DNA from: JAWSVE01 sp050633885
GTDB taxonomy: Bacteria; Pseudomonadota; Gammaproteobacteria; Pseudomonadales; Cellvibrionaceae
Direction of reading: 5' to 3'
Assembly (NCBI GenBank): GCA_050633885.1
Contig: JBOEHK010000002.1
Span: forward strand, 62,001 to 126,000
Length of the DNA stretch: 64,000 bases
The notes beneath the pieces were generated by a model. That model had not been told where the DNA came from and did not search any database. It was given only the letters and a program-made list of their open reading frames with translations. Every line of letters starts with the position of its first letter. The first letter of the stretch is position 1. Positions 50,162 to 59,430 of this stretch are shown piece by piece. Made by a program: the position numbers and the translations under genes.

Positions 50162-51228
50162 TGTTATGTACCTCTTCAACTGAAAGACGAATTATTTCTT
50201 CTTTGTATTTCTCACGTATGTTTCATTTTCTTTCATTAGTTTTTATTCTTTTTTTCTTTTCTCAGACGACAGATGCGAAGTGGCTGTCTGATGAGCAGTC
50301 CATTATGGGGACGTCAGTCTCTGTAACGTTATGGCATGAAGACTCTGCTATTGGTAAACAAGCTATTGCTGCAGTCATGGCAGAGATGCGTCGCATTGAT
50401 GAAACATTGAGTCCATACAAGCCAGCCAGTGAATTATCCAACGTGAACAACGACGCGTTTAAACAATCGACAACGATATCGAGTGAGTTGGCAGTCATTA
50501 TTGATAAGGCCTTGTTTTATAGCCGAGTGAGTAAAGGCGCATTTGATATTACGTTCGCTTCAGTTGGTCAATATTACGATTATCGAAAACAACAGCAACC
50601 AACAGATCAACAGCGTAGCGAATTGGTCGAAGCGATTAACTATCGATACATTCAGTTTGATAAGCAGGCTAGTACAATACAATTTCTACACCCAAGGGTG
50701 CAAATTGATCTTGGTGGCATTGCTAAAGGCTATGCCGTTGATCGTGGTGCAAGGATATTGTCTGATTATCAAATCACCAGCGCGACAATCAGTGCCGGTG
50801 GTGATAGCCGTATTGTCGGCGATAAGCGTGGAGAACCATGGGTGATCGGGATCAAGAAACCGAGAGGCTTAAGCGCCAATGATGCAGCTAAGCGAGATAA
50901 GGTCGCCATTATGCTACCGCTAGAAAACACAGCAATCTCTACATCTGGGGATTATGAACGCTTTTTTATCGATGAAAAGACGGGCGAAAGGGTTCATCAC
51001 ATACTGAATCCTAAGACGGGTAAATCGGCATCTGGCGTCGTGAGTGTCAGTGTAATCGGCCCTGTTGGTTTTGATACTGATCCATTGTCGACCACGGTAT
51101 TTGTTTTAGGCGTTGACGAAGGCCTAAAACTGATGAATCAATTCCCTGGCTTCGATTGTGTCATCATCGATTCAACCGGTAATGTGCATTACAGCGAAGG
51201 GCTAGAGCCGCCGGTCAACCCAGCTTAA
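50161..51228 (+). CDS. apbE: exported FAD:protein FMN transferase (ApbE)
   Basis: Attaches FMN through a phosphoester bond to Ser/Thr of exported or membrane proteins, using FAD as donor. The 355-residue protein has an export signal (about 19-38, MFHFLSLVFILFFFSQTTDA), then MGTSVSVTLWHED, the flavin site QIDLGGIAKGYAVDRGA, ISAGGDSRIVG, VHHILNPKTGKSASG and the metal-binding DTDPLSTTVFVLG, all in family order. The ATG at 50161 overlaps the gspN stop by one base; an ATG at 50218 is an alternative. A likely substrate in the window is the DUF3570 protein at 61827-63020. Substrates elsewhere (Nqr or Rnf subunits) cannot be excluded. Confidence 0.95.
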   Translation: MLCTSSTERRIISSLYFSRMFHFLSLVFILFFFSQTTDAKWLSDEQSIMGTSVSVTLWHEDSAIGKQAIAAVMAEMRRIDETLSPYKPASELSNVNNDAFKQSTTISSELAVIIDKALFYSRVSKGAFDITFASVGQYYDYRKQQQPTDQQRSELVEAINYRYIQFDKQASTIQFLHPRVQIDLGGIAKGYAVDRGARILSDYQITSATISAGGDSRIVGDKRGEPWVIGIKKPRGLSANDAAKRDKVAIMLPLENTAISTSGDYERFFIDEKTGERVHHILNPKTGKSASGVVSVSVIGPVGFDTDPLSTTVFVLGVDEGLKLMNQFPGFDCVIIDSTGNVHYSEGLEPPVNPA

Positions 51229-51550
51229 ATTTCATCAGTAAAACTCGTTACAATTCCCCGCCTTACAGCACCTTTTTAAAGCAATCTTCATAAAACTACC
51301 CAAAATCTTGTGTGCTGTTCCGCACCATCGCTTTTTGTTGGTTAATCGGCGGAGATTAGTGGTCTAATCTGAATTAGAATGTGTCATTATATTTATTGGC
51401 CCTTTGAAAATGCGAAGAGACGACAATTGAGAAAATCATCACAAAACGTGTGATCGATAAATAGCGCATTGGATAAGCAGTGGAAATGTGAAGATGTTTA
51501 AGCAATTTATCACTAGAAAACACAAAAAGAGAGCAGCACAGGAGAGTCCC
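51229..51550. promoter_or_regulatory. intergenic region with inverted repeat before the TPR cluster
   Basis: 322 bp between apbE and the next gene. A perfect inverted repeat AGATTAG-TGGT-CTAATCT lies at 51353-51370, a possible operator or stem. No clear promoter hexamers with correct spacing were found, but the gap is large enough for a separate promoter for the envelope-protein genes that follow. Confidence 0.4.
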
Positions 51551-52150
51551 ATGAAATCCTCACTACTGATGAGGCGTCTAAGTGTCCATTTAGTTTTAGC
51601 AGTGACATTTGCTATGTGTGCCGTACAAAGTGCGGCTCAAGATGCAGTATCTCCTGACCCTGCAGATCAAGCCGTTGCTATTCAAAATACATCGGCTCCT
51701 GCAAAGCCGCTGAGTGATCAAGTAGAGAACCTTAAGCAAACGGTGCTTGATCTGAATCGCGATTTGTTAATTCTTGAAGAAGAGCTACTGTTTCCTGCGA
51801 ATACTCAGATAGCGGTATTTCTATCGATGGATGTTGGTGAATTCTTTGAATTGGATTCTGTAAAAATCACGGTCGATAATAAATTGGTGGCAAGCCATCT
51901 TTATACTCCGCAGCAAGCCGACGCACTCTTTCGCGGTGGAGTGCAGCGATTATATGTTGGCAATCTAAAATCCGGTAAGCATCAAGTGACCGCAATTTTT
52001 ACAGGCAAAGGCCCGTCAGGTCGCGATTACAAACGCGGAACCACAATCACAGTGGATAAAACGCTTGAGCCTAAAATGCTAGAAATGCGCATTGTCGATT
52101 CAACCACAAAACTTCAGCCGGTATTTGACGTAAAAGAATGGCAACTGTAA
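51551..52150 (+). CDS. small exported protein of unknown function
   Basis: The ATG at 51551 has AGGAG 7 bases upstream and gives 199 residues with a clear signal peptide (MKSSLLMRRLSVHLVLAV, cut near SAAQ); the GTG at 51488 is therefore unlikely. A short coiled coil (SDQVENLKQTVLDLNRDLLI) precedes a beta-sandwich-like part with FFELDSVKITVDNKLVASHL, GGVQRLYVGNLKSGKHQVTA and IFTGKGPSGRDYKRG, which resembles a carbohydrate- or protein-binding fold. No DNA-binding domain is seen. The stop overlaps the next gene by 13 bases, tying it to the TPR proteins. Confidence 0.85.
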   Translation: MKSSLLMRRLSVHLVLAVTFAMCAVQSAAQDAVSPDPADQAVAIQNTSAPAKPLSDQVENLKQTVLDLNRDLLILEEELLFPANTQIAVFLSMDVGEFFELDSVKITVDNKLVASHLYTPQQADALFRGGVQRLYVGNLKSGKHQVTAIFTGKGPSGRDYKRGTTITVDKTLEPKMLEMRIVDSTTKLQPVFDVKEWQL

Positions 52151-54213
52151 AAAATCACACGAGACGGTGGCTTTTTGCGGCGACAATTCTAGCGGCCTCT
52201 CTACTGACTACATCACTCCCTAGTTTGGCTGATAATGACGAGCCACTCTCCTCCGTCGCTGATCTGCGTTACGGAGCGACACTCTATGAATATTACCAAG
52301 GTAATTATTTTGAAGCGCTCAGCGAACTCATGGTTGCTGAAGAGCGAGGTGGTATTCAAGGTCATACCGATAACCCTAAACTTATCGAAGGTGGAATTAA
52401 TTTATCGTTTGGTATGGAGCAAACAGCCGGCGACATATTTAATGAATTATTAGCTTCTGATGCAAACGGTGAGTTCACTCGACCGCTTGAAGTTAGAAAT
52501 GCGGCGTGGTTTTATCTCGGCAAATTACGTTATTTACGAGGCGATTGGGATGGAACTGAAGCCAGTTTTAAAAATATCAGTGGACGTTTTGATAAAGAGC
52601 TAGTATCTGAATTAGAAGCGCTAGCGATAAACCTTGCTATACGGCGTAATGATTTAGCGACCGCAGAATCTGAATTAAGAAAAGCGCGAAACCTTGATGA
52701 TTGGCGGCATTTAATTTATTTCAATATGGGCAACGCTTATAGCCGTGCACAACAATACGATAAAGCAATTGATTATTATGATCGATTAGCGAACTTACCC
52801 ATCAGTGATTTACCCTCCCTACAAGAAGAGCAGTTAGTACTTTACGACAAAGCACTCACAGCGGCTGGTTATAATTATATTTTGCAAGGTGAACACAGAA
52901 AAGCGATCAACCGATTTAAGCAGGTGCGTTTAAAAAGCGATTTTTCTAATCGAGCTTTGTTGGGTTATGGCTGGGCTGCGGCAGAAAATAATAATCATCG
53001 GTTAGCATTGCGTCCTTGGCAAGAATTAAGTAAACGATCTCTCACATTCCCTTCGGTGCAAGAAGCATTAATCGCCGTTCCCTATGCATACGAAAAATTA
53101 AAAGTTCCTGGTCAGGCATTGATTGAATACCAAAATGCAGAACAAGCGTTTGAAAACGAAATTGCTCGTATTCAAGTTGTCATGGATGAAATGAATGATG
53201 TTGATTTATTAACGGCGTTAAAGATTAAAGAAACGGATAATAAAAATTGGTTTTTGTTAAACGAAAAAAATGGCGTTCAACCGCATATTATCTATTTAAC
53301 AGAATTGTTTTCACTGAATCAGTTTCAGGGTTCAGTGCAAGAATTGAGAGATTTGCTACATATTTCAGAGCGGTTAAATGACTGGAAAGACCGTTTAGAT
53401 GCCTATAGCTTTATGTTGGATCAGCGTGAGATTAAACGAGCAGATCAAGTTGAACGATTAGCGTCAAGGAATTTAGCTGAGCAATTGACTGACATGATGG
53501 CGCGACGGAATAGGTTAACCGATCAGTTAAATACCATAGAAAGTGAGCGTGATTATTTATCTTTAGCTGATGGTGATCAAAAAGAATTGTATGACATTGT
53601 CTTGGGTTTAGAAGAAAAAATTCTTCGGTTAAAAAATGCAGGAGAAGATGTTGAAGAATATGAAGCAGTTGCAAAACGATACAGAGGGTTATTGTATTGG
53701 AATGCGAGTGAAGCTTCAGCGGAAAAACGTTGGCAAGTAAGAAGCAATTTAAAAGCATTAAATGACGGTGTTCTAGAAGCGGAGACAAATTTAGATCGTT
53801 TTCAAAGAGTGGTAGCGGAAGCTCCTGATATAGAACCTTATAGAATTCGTATTAGCTCCTTAAATACTCGTTTGACGAATCAGAGCAGACAAGTTGATGC
53901 GGCTGTTGCTCTTGCTGAAACTACCCTCCGCAGAAAGATTTCAGGTGAGCTCGCTCGACAACAAATGCGCTTACAGCATTACATGTCTCAAGCTCGTTTA
54001 GCGGTAGCAAGACTGTATGATTTAGCGGTTCATGGTGATGATATTAAACGAGAGAATCCATTTGAATCGCTATCAAATATTCAGCAGCAAATGCAAAACG
54101 AAATACAATGGCAAGAAAATATTCAGCGTTCGACTGAGACTAATATCGAACAGCCTGTAGGTGAAAACAATCCTGTTAAAGAAGAAAGCGAACAAGCGGA
54201 GGACCAAGAATGA
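52138..54213 (+). CDS. large periplasmic TPR/coiled-coil protein
   Basis: A 691-residue exported protein of unknown specific function. The signal peptide (about 1-31) ends SLPSLADN. Residues 40-330 form TPR-like helix pairs (YEYYQGNYFEALSELMVAEE, AAWFYLGKLRYLRGDWDGTE, NMGNAYSRAQQYDKAIDYYD). From about 430 a long coiled coil follows (RNRLTDQLNTIESERDYLSL, LNTRLTNQSRQVDAAVALAE), and an acidic tail. The start lies inside the preceding gene and the stop shares ATGA with the next. It probably acts as a scaffold in the periplasm together with the TPR lipoproteins and the ExbB/ExbD/TonB-like genes downstream. Confidence 0.87.
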   Translation: MATVKNHTRRWLFAATILAASLLTTSLPSLADNDEPLSSVADLRYGATLYEYYQGNYFEALSELMVAEERGGIQGHTDNPKLIEGGINLSFGMEQTAGDIFNELLASDANGEFTRPLEVRNAAWFYLGKLRYLRGDWDGTEASFKNISGRFDKELVSELEALAINLAIRRNDLATAESELRKARNLDDWRHLIYFNMGNAYSRAQQYDKAIDYYDRLANLPISDLPSLQEEQLVLYDKALTAAGYNYILQGEHRKAINRFKQVRLKSDFSNRALLGYGWAAAENNNHRLALRPWQELSKRSLTFPSVQEALIAVPYAYEKLKVPGQALIEYQNAEQAFENEIARIQVVMDEMNDVDLLTALKIKETDNKNWFLLNEKNGVQPHIIYLTELFSLNQFQGSVQELRDLLHISERLNDWKDRLDAYSFMLDQREIKRADQVERLASRNLAEQLTDMMARRNRLTDQLNTIESERDYLSLADGDQKELYDIVLGLEEKILRLKNAGEDVEEYEAVAKRYRGLLYWNASEASAEKRWQVRSNLKALNDGVLEAETNLDRFQRVVAEAPDIEPYRIRISSLNTRLTNQSRQVDAAVALAETTLRRKISGELARQQMRLQHYMSQARLAVARLYDLAVHGDDIKRENPFESLSNIQQQMQNEIQWQENIQRSTETNIEQPVGENNPVKEESEQAEDQE

Positions 54214-57119
54214 ATTGGTTTTCTGGAGAAAATTTAAAATTTAAACGAGCGGTGTTTTCTCGTTCATCAACCGCTGTTTTATTTGCCATCACTTTAAATG
54301 GTTGTTCTTGGTTAGCTGGCCCTGACGATGAGTATATTGGTGATACGCTATCCGATTTAAAACCAGCAGTGCTTCCTAAGTCTGGTGAGGAAGTGCCAAA
54401 AGTAAGCTTAGAAGAAATCGAAGAAAGCTATCGGCGAGCGTTAGATATTGCAGAGAATGATGAAGTGCGTCGAAATATTTTAGTCCGCTTAGCGGGTCTA
54501 CAAATGCTCCGAAGTGAGCAAACTCAGTTAGATGTTGCGGGTGATGAAAAATATTTTGATGATCCCATTGCAATGTATAAAGAATTAATTGATCTACAGA
54601 AAGGCCGTCCTGGTCGAGATAAATTAATTTACCAGTTAGCTAAAGCGTATGCGCTGGATGGACGATCGCAAGAATCACAAGCGACGTTAGATCAATTAGC
54701 TAGAGAATATCCAAATTCTCCTTATATTGCTGAAGCGCAATTCCGTCGAGCGGAGCGTGCATTTAACACGGGCGAATATGCTAAAGCTGAAGAATATTAT
54801 CAGTCAGTAGTTAACTCAGAAGAGGAAACTTCTTTCAGTGAAAATGCGGTCTACATGTTGGGCTGGTCGCAGTTTAAACGCAATGAATACGAAGAATCAC
54901 TCGTGTCATTTACAAAAGTGCTCGATGTCATTATGGGTGAAAGCGACGACCTAAATACTGTGCCTGGGCCAAAACAAACATTAGTGAATGATACGTTTCG
55001 TGTGATGAGCTTAGTGTTTTCGTACCTAGATGGGCCAAAGTCTATCAAGGAAACTTATGATCTAACAGCTATTCGGTCCTACAATCATTTGTTATATAAA
55101 AACTTAGGTGCTTTGTATTTAGAGAAAAAACGCTTTCGAGATAGTGCGGATACATTTGCCTATTTTGTTAAACAGCACCCAGCGAGTGATTATGCCCCAG
55201 AGTTCAGTGTTCAAATTATTGATGTCTATGACAAAGGTAACTTCCCTACTTTGCTGCTTCCCGCAAAAGAAGATTTTATCAATAACTATGGAATTCGCAG
55301 TGAATACTGGGCACAAAAACCGGAAAGCGTTCGGGATAATTTAAAACCGTATTTACATACTTATTTAGAAGAACTTGGTAAGTATGAGCATGCGCAAGCG
55401 CAAGGTTTGAAAAACCCCGAAGATAAAACGTTAAAACAAAGTACGTTGCAGCAAATGCGCGAGCAGGCTGCAGTGAGTTATGAAAAAGCAGCGCGTTGGT
55501 ATGAAGAATTTGCAGAAACATTCCCTAACGATGAAAAAACACCAAATATTGTTTTCTTGTTAGGTGAGGCGTTTTATGAATCGGGTCAGCTTCCAAAAGC
55601 AGTGGCCGCTTACGAAAAAGTTGCTTATGAATATTTAGATCCAACCAATGGCCCAGAAGCAGGTTATTCAGCCATTCTTGCGTTAGAAGAGTTGGCCAGT
55701 CGAGCGACACCAGAAGAAAAAATAAAATGGCAAGATCATAAAACTGCGAGTTCAATTTCTTTTGCGGATTATTACCCTGATGATGAGCGGGCTTCAAAGG
55801 TGTTAGCGCAAGCGGCTCAATCGTTATTAGCAAAAGGCGAAAATCAACAAGCGGTGGCGGCAGCAACACGGTTAACTAATTGGACTTCCCCGCTTGATCA
55901 GAATTTATTACGAACTGCTTGGTTAATTGTCGGACAAGGTCAGTTTGATTTAGAGCGATATGTAGAATCCGAATTTGCCTATCGACAAGTTTTATCCTTA
56001 ATGCCTGCGGAAGGCTCTCCTCAATTAGCGTCAATAGAAGGGCCAACACGAAATGAAGTGATGGAACGCATTGCAGCAAGTATGTTTAAACAGGCTGACG
56101 CTAGTTTAGCAACGAATGATAAAGCGGCCGCGGTTGATCAACTATTACGAGTGAGCGAGCTGGCGCCAGGAACTGAAATTGCGTCTAAAGCAGAATACGA
56201 TGCCGCAACGTATTTAATGGATCTTGAACGATGGCAAGATGCAGAACGTGTATTAGTGTCCTTCCGACAAAATTATCCCACCAGTGAATTGATTAATACA
56301 TTACCGGCGAAATTGGTTGTCATTTATCAAGAGTTAGAAGAATGGCAATTGGCGGCGAGTGAATTAAGTATTATGGCAAATAATAATACTGATCCTGATG
56401 TTCGCCGTCAGTCACGCTTTTTAGCCGCAGAATTATTTGAAAAAAGTGGTGATATAGAAAATGCATTAATCAGTTACCGAGATTACGCCAATAATTATCG
56501 CCAGCCTTTAGCGCAAGCGATTGAAGCAGAATATAAACTGGCGCAACTCTATGAAGAGAAACGCGATAACAGAAACCGTAGCATCTGGTTGGATCGTTTA
56601 ATTGCCTCTGATGCCAATGCCGGCAGTGAAAGAAGTGATAGAACAAAATATTTAGCCGCTATGGCATCGAGTGAATTTGCGGATGGTTTATACCAAAATT
56701 TCACTAATATTCCTTTGACGTTACCATTAAAGTCTAGCTTGGATAAAAAACGAAAAGCTCTCGATCAAACGTTAAAAGCTTACGAAGCTATTTTGGAATA
56801 CGGTATTGCAGAATACACAACACTGGCGAGTTATCGCATTGGTGAAGTTTATGTGCAGTTGAGTCAAGCGCTAATGGATTCAGAAAAGCCTCAAAACTTA
56901 GATGCTTTGGCTCTTGAGCAATACATCATTTTATTAGAAGAACAAGCCTTCCCCTTTGAAGAGCGAGCGATTGATATTCATGAAGCCAATATTCAACGTA
57001 CTCGCGAAGGCATTTATGATAATTGGGTAAAAGATAGTTTCAAAACATTAGGCAAACTATTGCCGGCCCGTTACAACAAAATTGAAGACGTTATCGAGTA
57101 TACCGATGCGATACATTAA
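54210..57119 (+). CDS. very large TPR lipoprotein
   Basis: A 969-residue lipoprotein with lipobox TLNGC (Cys at about 32), so probably anchored to the outer membrane. It contains many TPR-type repeats, for example IYQLAKAYALDGRSQESQAT, AQFRRAERAFNTGEYAKAEE, VFLLGEAFYESGQLPKAVAA and AAELFEKSGDIENALISYRD, almost to the C-terminus. Proteins of this build occur with ExbB/ExbD and AgmX-type proteins in deltaproteobacterial gliding and in related gammaproteobacterial clusters. No catalytic motif is seen. It overlaps the preceding gene by 4 bases and the following one by 14 or more. Confidence 0.88.
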   Translation: MNWFSGENLKFKRAVFSRSSTAVLFAITLNGCSWLAGPDDEYIGDTLSDLKPAVLPKSGEEVPKVSLEEIEESYRRALDIAENDEVRRNILVRLAGLQMLRSEQTQLDVAGDEKYFDDPIAMYKELIDLQKGRPGRDKLIYQLAKAYALDGRSQESQATLDQLAREYPNSPYIAEAQFRRAERAFNTGEYAKAEEYYQSVVNSEEETSFSENAVYMLGWSQFKRNEYEESLVSFTKVLDVIMGESDDLNTVPGPKQTLVNDTFRVMSLVFSYLDGPKSIKETYDLTAIRSYNHLLYKNLGALYLEKKRFRDSADTFAYFVKQHPASDYAPEFSVQIIDVYDKGNFPTLLLPAKEDFINNYGIRSEYWAQKPESVRDNLKPYLHTYLEELGKYEHAQAQGLKNPEDKTLKQSTLQQMREQAAVSYEKAARWYEEFAETFPNDEKTPNIVFLLGEAFYESGQLPKAVAAYEKVAYEYLDPTNGPEAGYSAILALEELASRATPEEKIKWQDHKTASSISFADYYPDDERASKVLAQAAQSLLAKGENQQAVAAATRLTNWTSPLDQNLLRTAWLIVGQGQFDLERYVESEFAYRQVLSLMPAEGSPQLASIEGPTRNEVMERIAASMFKQADASLATNDKAAAVDQLLRVSELAPGTEIASKAEYDAATYLMDLERWQDAERVLVSFRQNYPTSELINTLPAKLVVIYQELEEWQLAASELSIMANNNTDPDVRRQSRFLAAELFEKSGDIENALISYRDYANNYRQPLAQAIEAEYKLAQLYEEKRDNRNRSIWLDRLIASDANAGSERSDRTKYLAAMASSEFADGLYQNFTNIPLTLPLKSSLDKKRKALDQTLKAYEAILEYGIAEYTTLASYRIGEVYVQLSQALMDSEKPQNLDALALEQYIILLEEQAFPFEERAIDIHEANIQRTREGIYDNWVKDSFKTLGKLLPARYNKIEDVIEYTDAIH

Positions 57120-57825
57120 AACGACGATGCATTATTGTTTAATTGTCTCTCGACAAGCTTTGCGTTTGTCATGGGTTTTTATGGCATTATTTTTAATTGC
57201 TTGTAGTAGCACGCCAAAAGATTCATCAAAAAAAAGTGACGGGAAAAATATTGACGACTCAATCCCTGCTACAAGCGAAGGTGGAATCCCTGCTGGGTTT
57301 GATGTGGATGCTCCAAATGAAAATCCATATCTTGCTGACAAGTCAGATGGCCCAAGTGGTGCTCGCTCGTTATTTAATAATGCCATTTCAGCGATGCAGC
57401 AAGAAAATTGGCAGCGTGCAGAAGTTCTATTACAGCAGTTGACAACAGAATATCCAAAACTCTCAGGCCCTTTTTTAAATTTAGGGATTGTGTATCGCAA
57501 GCTTGATAGACAAGAAGATGCGGAAACAGCATTTAATAATTCAATCAAGGCTAACTCGTTGAACCTAGACGCCTATAATCAGCTCGGTTTGTTATTGCGA
57601 GAAGAAGGCAGATTTGGTGACGCAGAAACTCAATACAAAAAGGCGATTGCAGTTTGGCCCAAACATGCAGCAAGCCATAAAAATATTGGCATTCTTTATG
57701 ATTTATATATGGGTGACTTAAACAAAGCACTTAACCATTTTGAAATCTTTCAGTATTTACAGAGCGAGCCAGATCGGCAAATGGCCGGTTGGATTATTGA
57801 TTTGAAACGGCGTATAGGAAATTAA
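57106..57825 (+). CDS. TPR lipoprotein
   Basis: Exported TPR protein of 239 residues from the ATG at 57106, which lies inside the end of the preceding gene; a TTG at 57082 is an alternative. The lipobox LIAC (about 34) follows SWVFMALF. Three or four TPR units lie in the second half: ARSLFNNAISAMQQENWQRA, PFLNLGIVYRKLDRQEDAET, AYNQLGLLLREEGRFGDAET and AASHKNIGILYDLYMGDLNK. It may assist assembly of an outer-membrane structure, as PilF/Tgl-type TPR lipoproteins do for secretins; this is inference. Confidence 0.87.
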   Translation: MRYIKTTMHYCLIVSRQALRLSWVFMALFLIACSSTPKDSSKKSDGKNIDDSIPATSEGGIPAGFDVDAPNENPYLADKSDGPSGARSLFNNAISAMQQENWQRAEVLLQQLTTEYPKLSGPFLNLGIVYRKLDRQEDAETAFNNSIKANSLNLDAYNQLGLLLREEGRFGDAETQYKKAIAVWPKHAASHKNIGILYDLYMGDLNKALNHFEIFQYLQSEPDRQMAGWIIDLKRRIGN

Positions 57826-57829
57826 TACC

Positions 57830-58222
57830 ATGCGACATTCAAAATTTAAAAGCGTCTTACAGCGAAACCACGTTAACAAAAACACAGTGGAAAAAGTAAT
57901 GAAAGAGACAAGCATGAAGTGGCAAAAGGTGACATTTTGTGGCGCTTTATTTTTGTTTGCTTCGACTTTTTTTCATGTCTCTTATGCACAAGAGGCAACA
58001 GTCAATTTAAGTTCGACGATTATAGGTAACCAGGAGCAACCGAAAGTTTTGTACATTGTTCCTTGGAAAAGTGTGAACGACTCGGAACTAGAAAATCAGT
58101 CCATACAGAGCCAATTAGACATCATTTTTGGCCATGTTGAGCGTATAGAGTTACGTAGAGAACTGTCTTACACCAAAGAGCTTTCTAAGCTTGCTAAGAA
58201 GGCAAAAAAGTCGACTAAATAA
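57830..58222 (+). CDS. small exported protein of unknown function
   Basis: The frame has 130 residues from the ATG at 57830 (GGA about 10 bases upstream). The signal peptide lies unusually far inside (KVTFCGALFLFASTFFHVSY, ending in AQ), so the true start may be an internal ATG, at codon 24 or 29. The mature part is short (about 75 residues), with VLYIVPWKSVNDSELENQSI and RVERIELRREL-like charged text, ending in a Lys-rich tail. I do not recognise a family. It follows the TPR lipoprotein gene by 4 bp and likely belongs to the same operon. Confidence 0.75.
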   Translation: MRHSKFKSVLQRNHVNKNTVEKVMKETSMKWQKVTFCGALFLFASTFFHVSYAQEATVNLSSTIIGNQEQPKVLYIVPWKSVNDSELENQSIQSQLDIIFGHVERIELRRELSYTKELSKLAKKAKKSTK

Positions 58223-58678
58223 ACCCCTAGAAAATTCGCTCACCAGAAGCAAAAGTGTTGCTTAGATCACATATTGATAATCAATTGCGGCCATTTAGCC
58301 GATTTTATCCTTTATCCCTACCCAGCGGCACAAGATTTGAATGTCTTTTAAGACAATGACTTAGCGCATCTTTTTGATAAATTAGTTGATTGTCTTTTGA
58401 GTTGTTAATTCTGGGTGTCTTTTCGGCTAAATTTGAGAGACGCGCTAAACTTAAACTGGGCTTTATCAACAAAAGCCAATTAACCAAAATAGCTCCATAA
58501 CAGAGCTAACACTGGGTAGAGAGCGGCAATAACCTTATAGACGGCCACAGTTTGTCATTATTTTGAAAGCACTGGCAGAGAATATTCTGTTGGTGTTTTT
58601 CTTTGGGGTTATAGTCAGTCAATAATTTTTAAGATTTTTGTTTTTTGTATTCAAGGCACTTTCGGAGGCAGGCAAATC
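58223..58678. promoter_or_regulatory. promoter region of the exbB-exbD-exbD-tonB operon
   Basis: 456 bp without a supported gene. The word TGTCTTTT occurs at 58342, 58391 and 58416; the first copy is part of an inverted repeat TGTCTT-TT-AAGACA (58342-58355). A possible promoter is TTTTGA, spacer 16, TATTCT near 58562-58589. The repeated word could be a regulator site for the energy-transducing operon. Confidence 0.4.
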
Positions 58679-59335
58679 ATGATCAATACAATTTTACGGT
58701 TTTTCCAAGACGGCGGACCGTTTATGTACCCAATCGCAGTTGTTCTTATCATTGGCTTAGCAGTAGTGATAGAACGATGGATGTTTTTAACCTATGCAAA
58801 GACGGCAAACCGTCGTGCATTTGAAAGAGTATTGCCGCTCTTGCAAAAGCGAGACTACAAAGGTGTTCTCGATATCGGTCAAAGTTCAAATGCCCCAGTG
58901 GTTCGTATGATCGCAGCTGGTGTTGCTCGCATGGGCAGTTCGCAACGGCGTGATGATATTGAGCTAGCAATGGAAGAAGGTGTGATGGAAGCGACGCCTC
59001 GTTTAGAAAAGCGCACAGGATATCTAGCAACTCTCGCCAATATTTCTACTCTTCTTGGTTTGTTAGGAACCATTATTGGCTTGATTGCGGCATTTACCGC
59101 TGTAGCAGATGCAGATCCAACAGAAAAAGCGTCATTACTATCAAAAAGTATTTCGGTTGCGATGAATACAACAGCATTTGGATTGATGTCTGCTATTCCG
59201 TTGTTAATCTTTCATTCACTTTTACAAACTAAAACCATGGAAATTGTTGATAGCTTAGAAATGGCTGGCGTTAAATGTTTGAACTTAATGTCAACTGCAA
59301 AAGCGATGGCTAGTAAAACTCGCGCTCAAGATTAA
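58679..59335 (+). CDS. MotA/TolQ/ExbB proton channel family protein
   Basis: Inner-membrane channel subunit that, with ExbD-type proteins, converts proton motive force into motion of a TonB-type partner. The 218-residue protein has three membrane helices (about 17-35, 117-140, 157-180). It has GGPFMYPIAVVLIIGLAVVIERW (two parts) at the start and the TolQ/ExbB hallmark LEKRTGYLATLANISTLLGLLGTIIGLIAAF (in pieces, about 108-140), then ISVAMNTTAFGLMSAIPLL. GGAGG stands ahead of the ATG. Two ExbD genes and a TonB-like gene follow on the same strand. Confidence 0.95.
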   Translation: MINTILRFFQDGGPFMYPIAVVLIIGLAVVIERWMFLTYAKTANRRAFERVLPLLQKRDYKGVLDIGQSSNAPVVRMIAAGVARMGSSQRRDDIELAMEEGVMEATPRLEKRTGYLATLANISTLLGLLGTIIGLIAAFTAVADADPTEKASLLSKSISVAMNTTAFGLMSAIPLLIFHSLLQTKTMEIVDSLEMAGVKCLNLMSTAKAMASKTRAQD

Positions 59336-59430
59336 TTAAAGCTGCCAATTAGTTTTGCTAGGCAATGAAAAGACAATACGAAAGCGCGTATCGCAAAAAT
59401 AGCGATAAAACACGTGAATAGGTTTAGTAA

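Noticed and set aside
58305..58487. 60-codon minus-strand frame in the exbB promoter region
   Set aside because: No ribosome site or recognisable feature; lies over repeated TGTCTTTT words.
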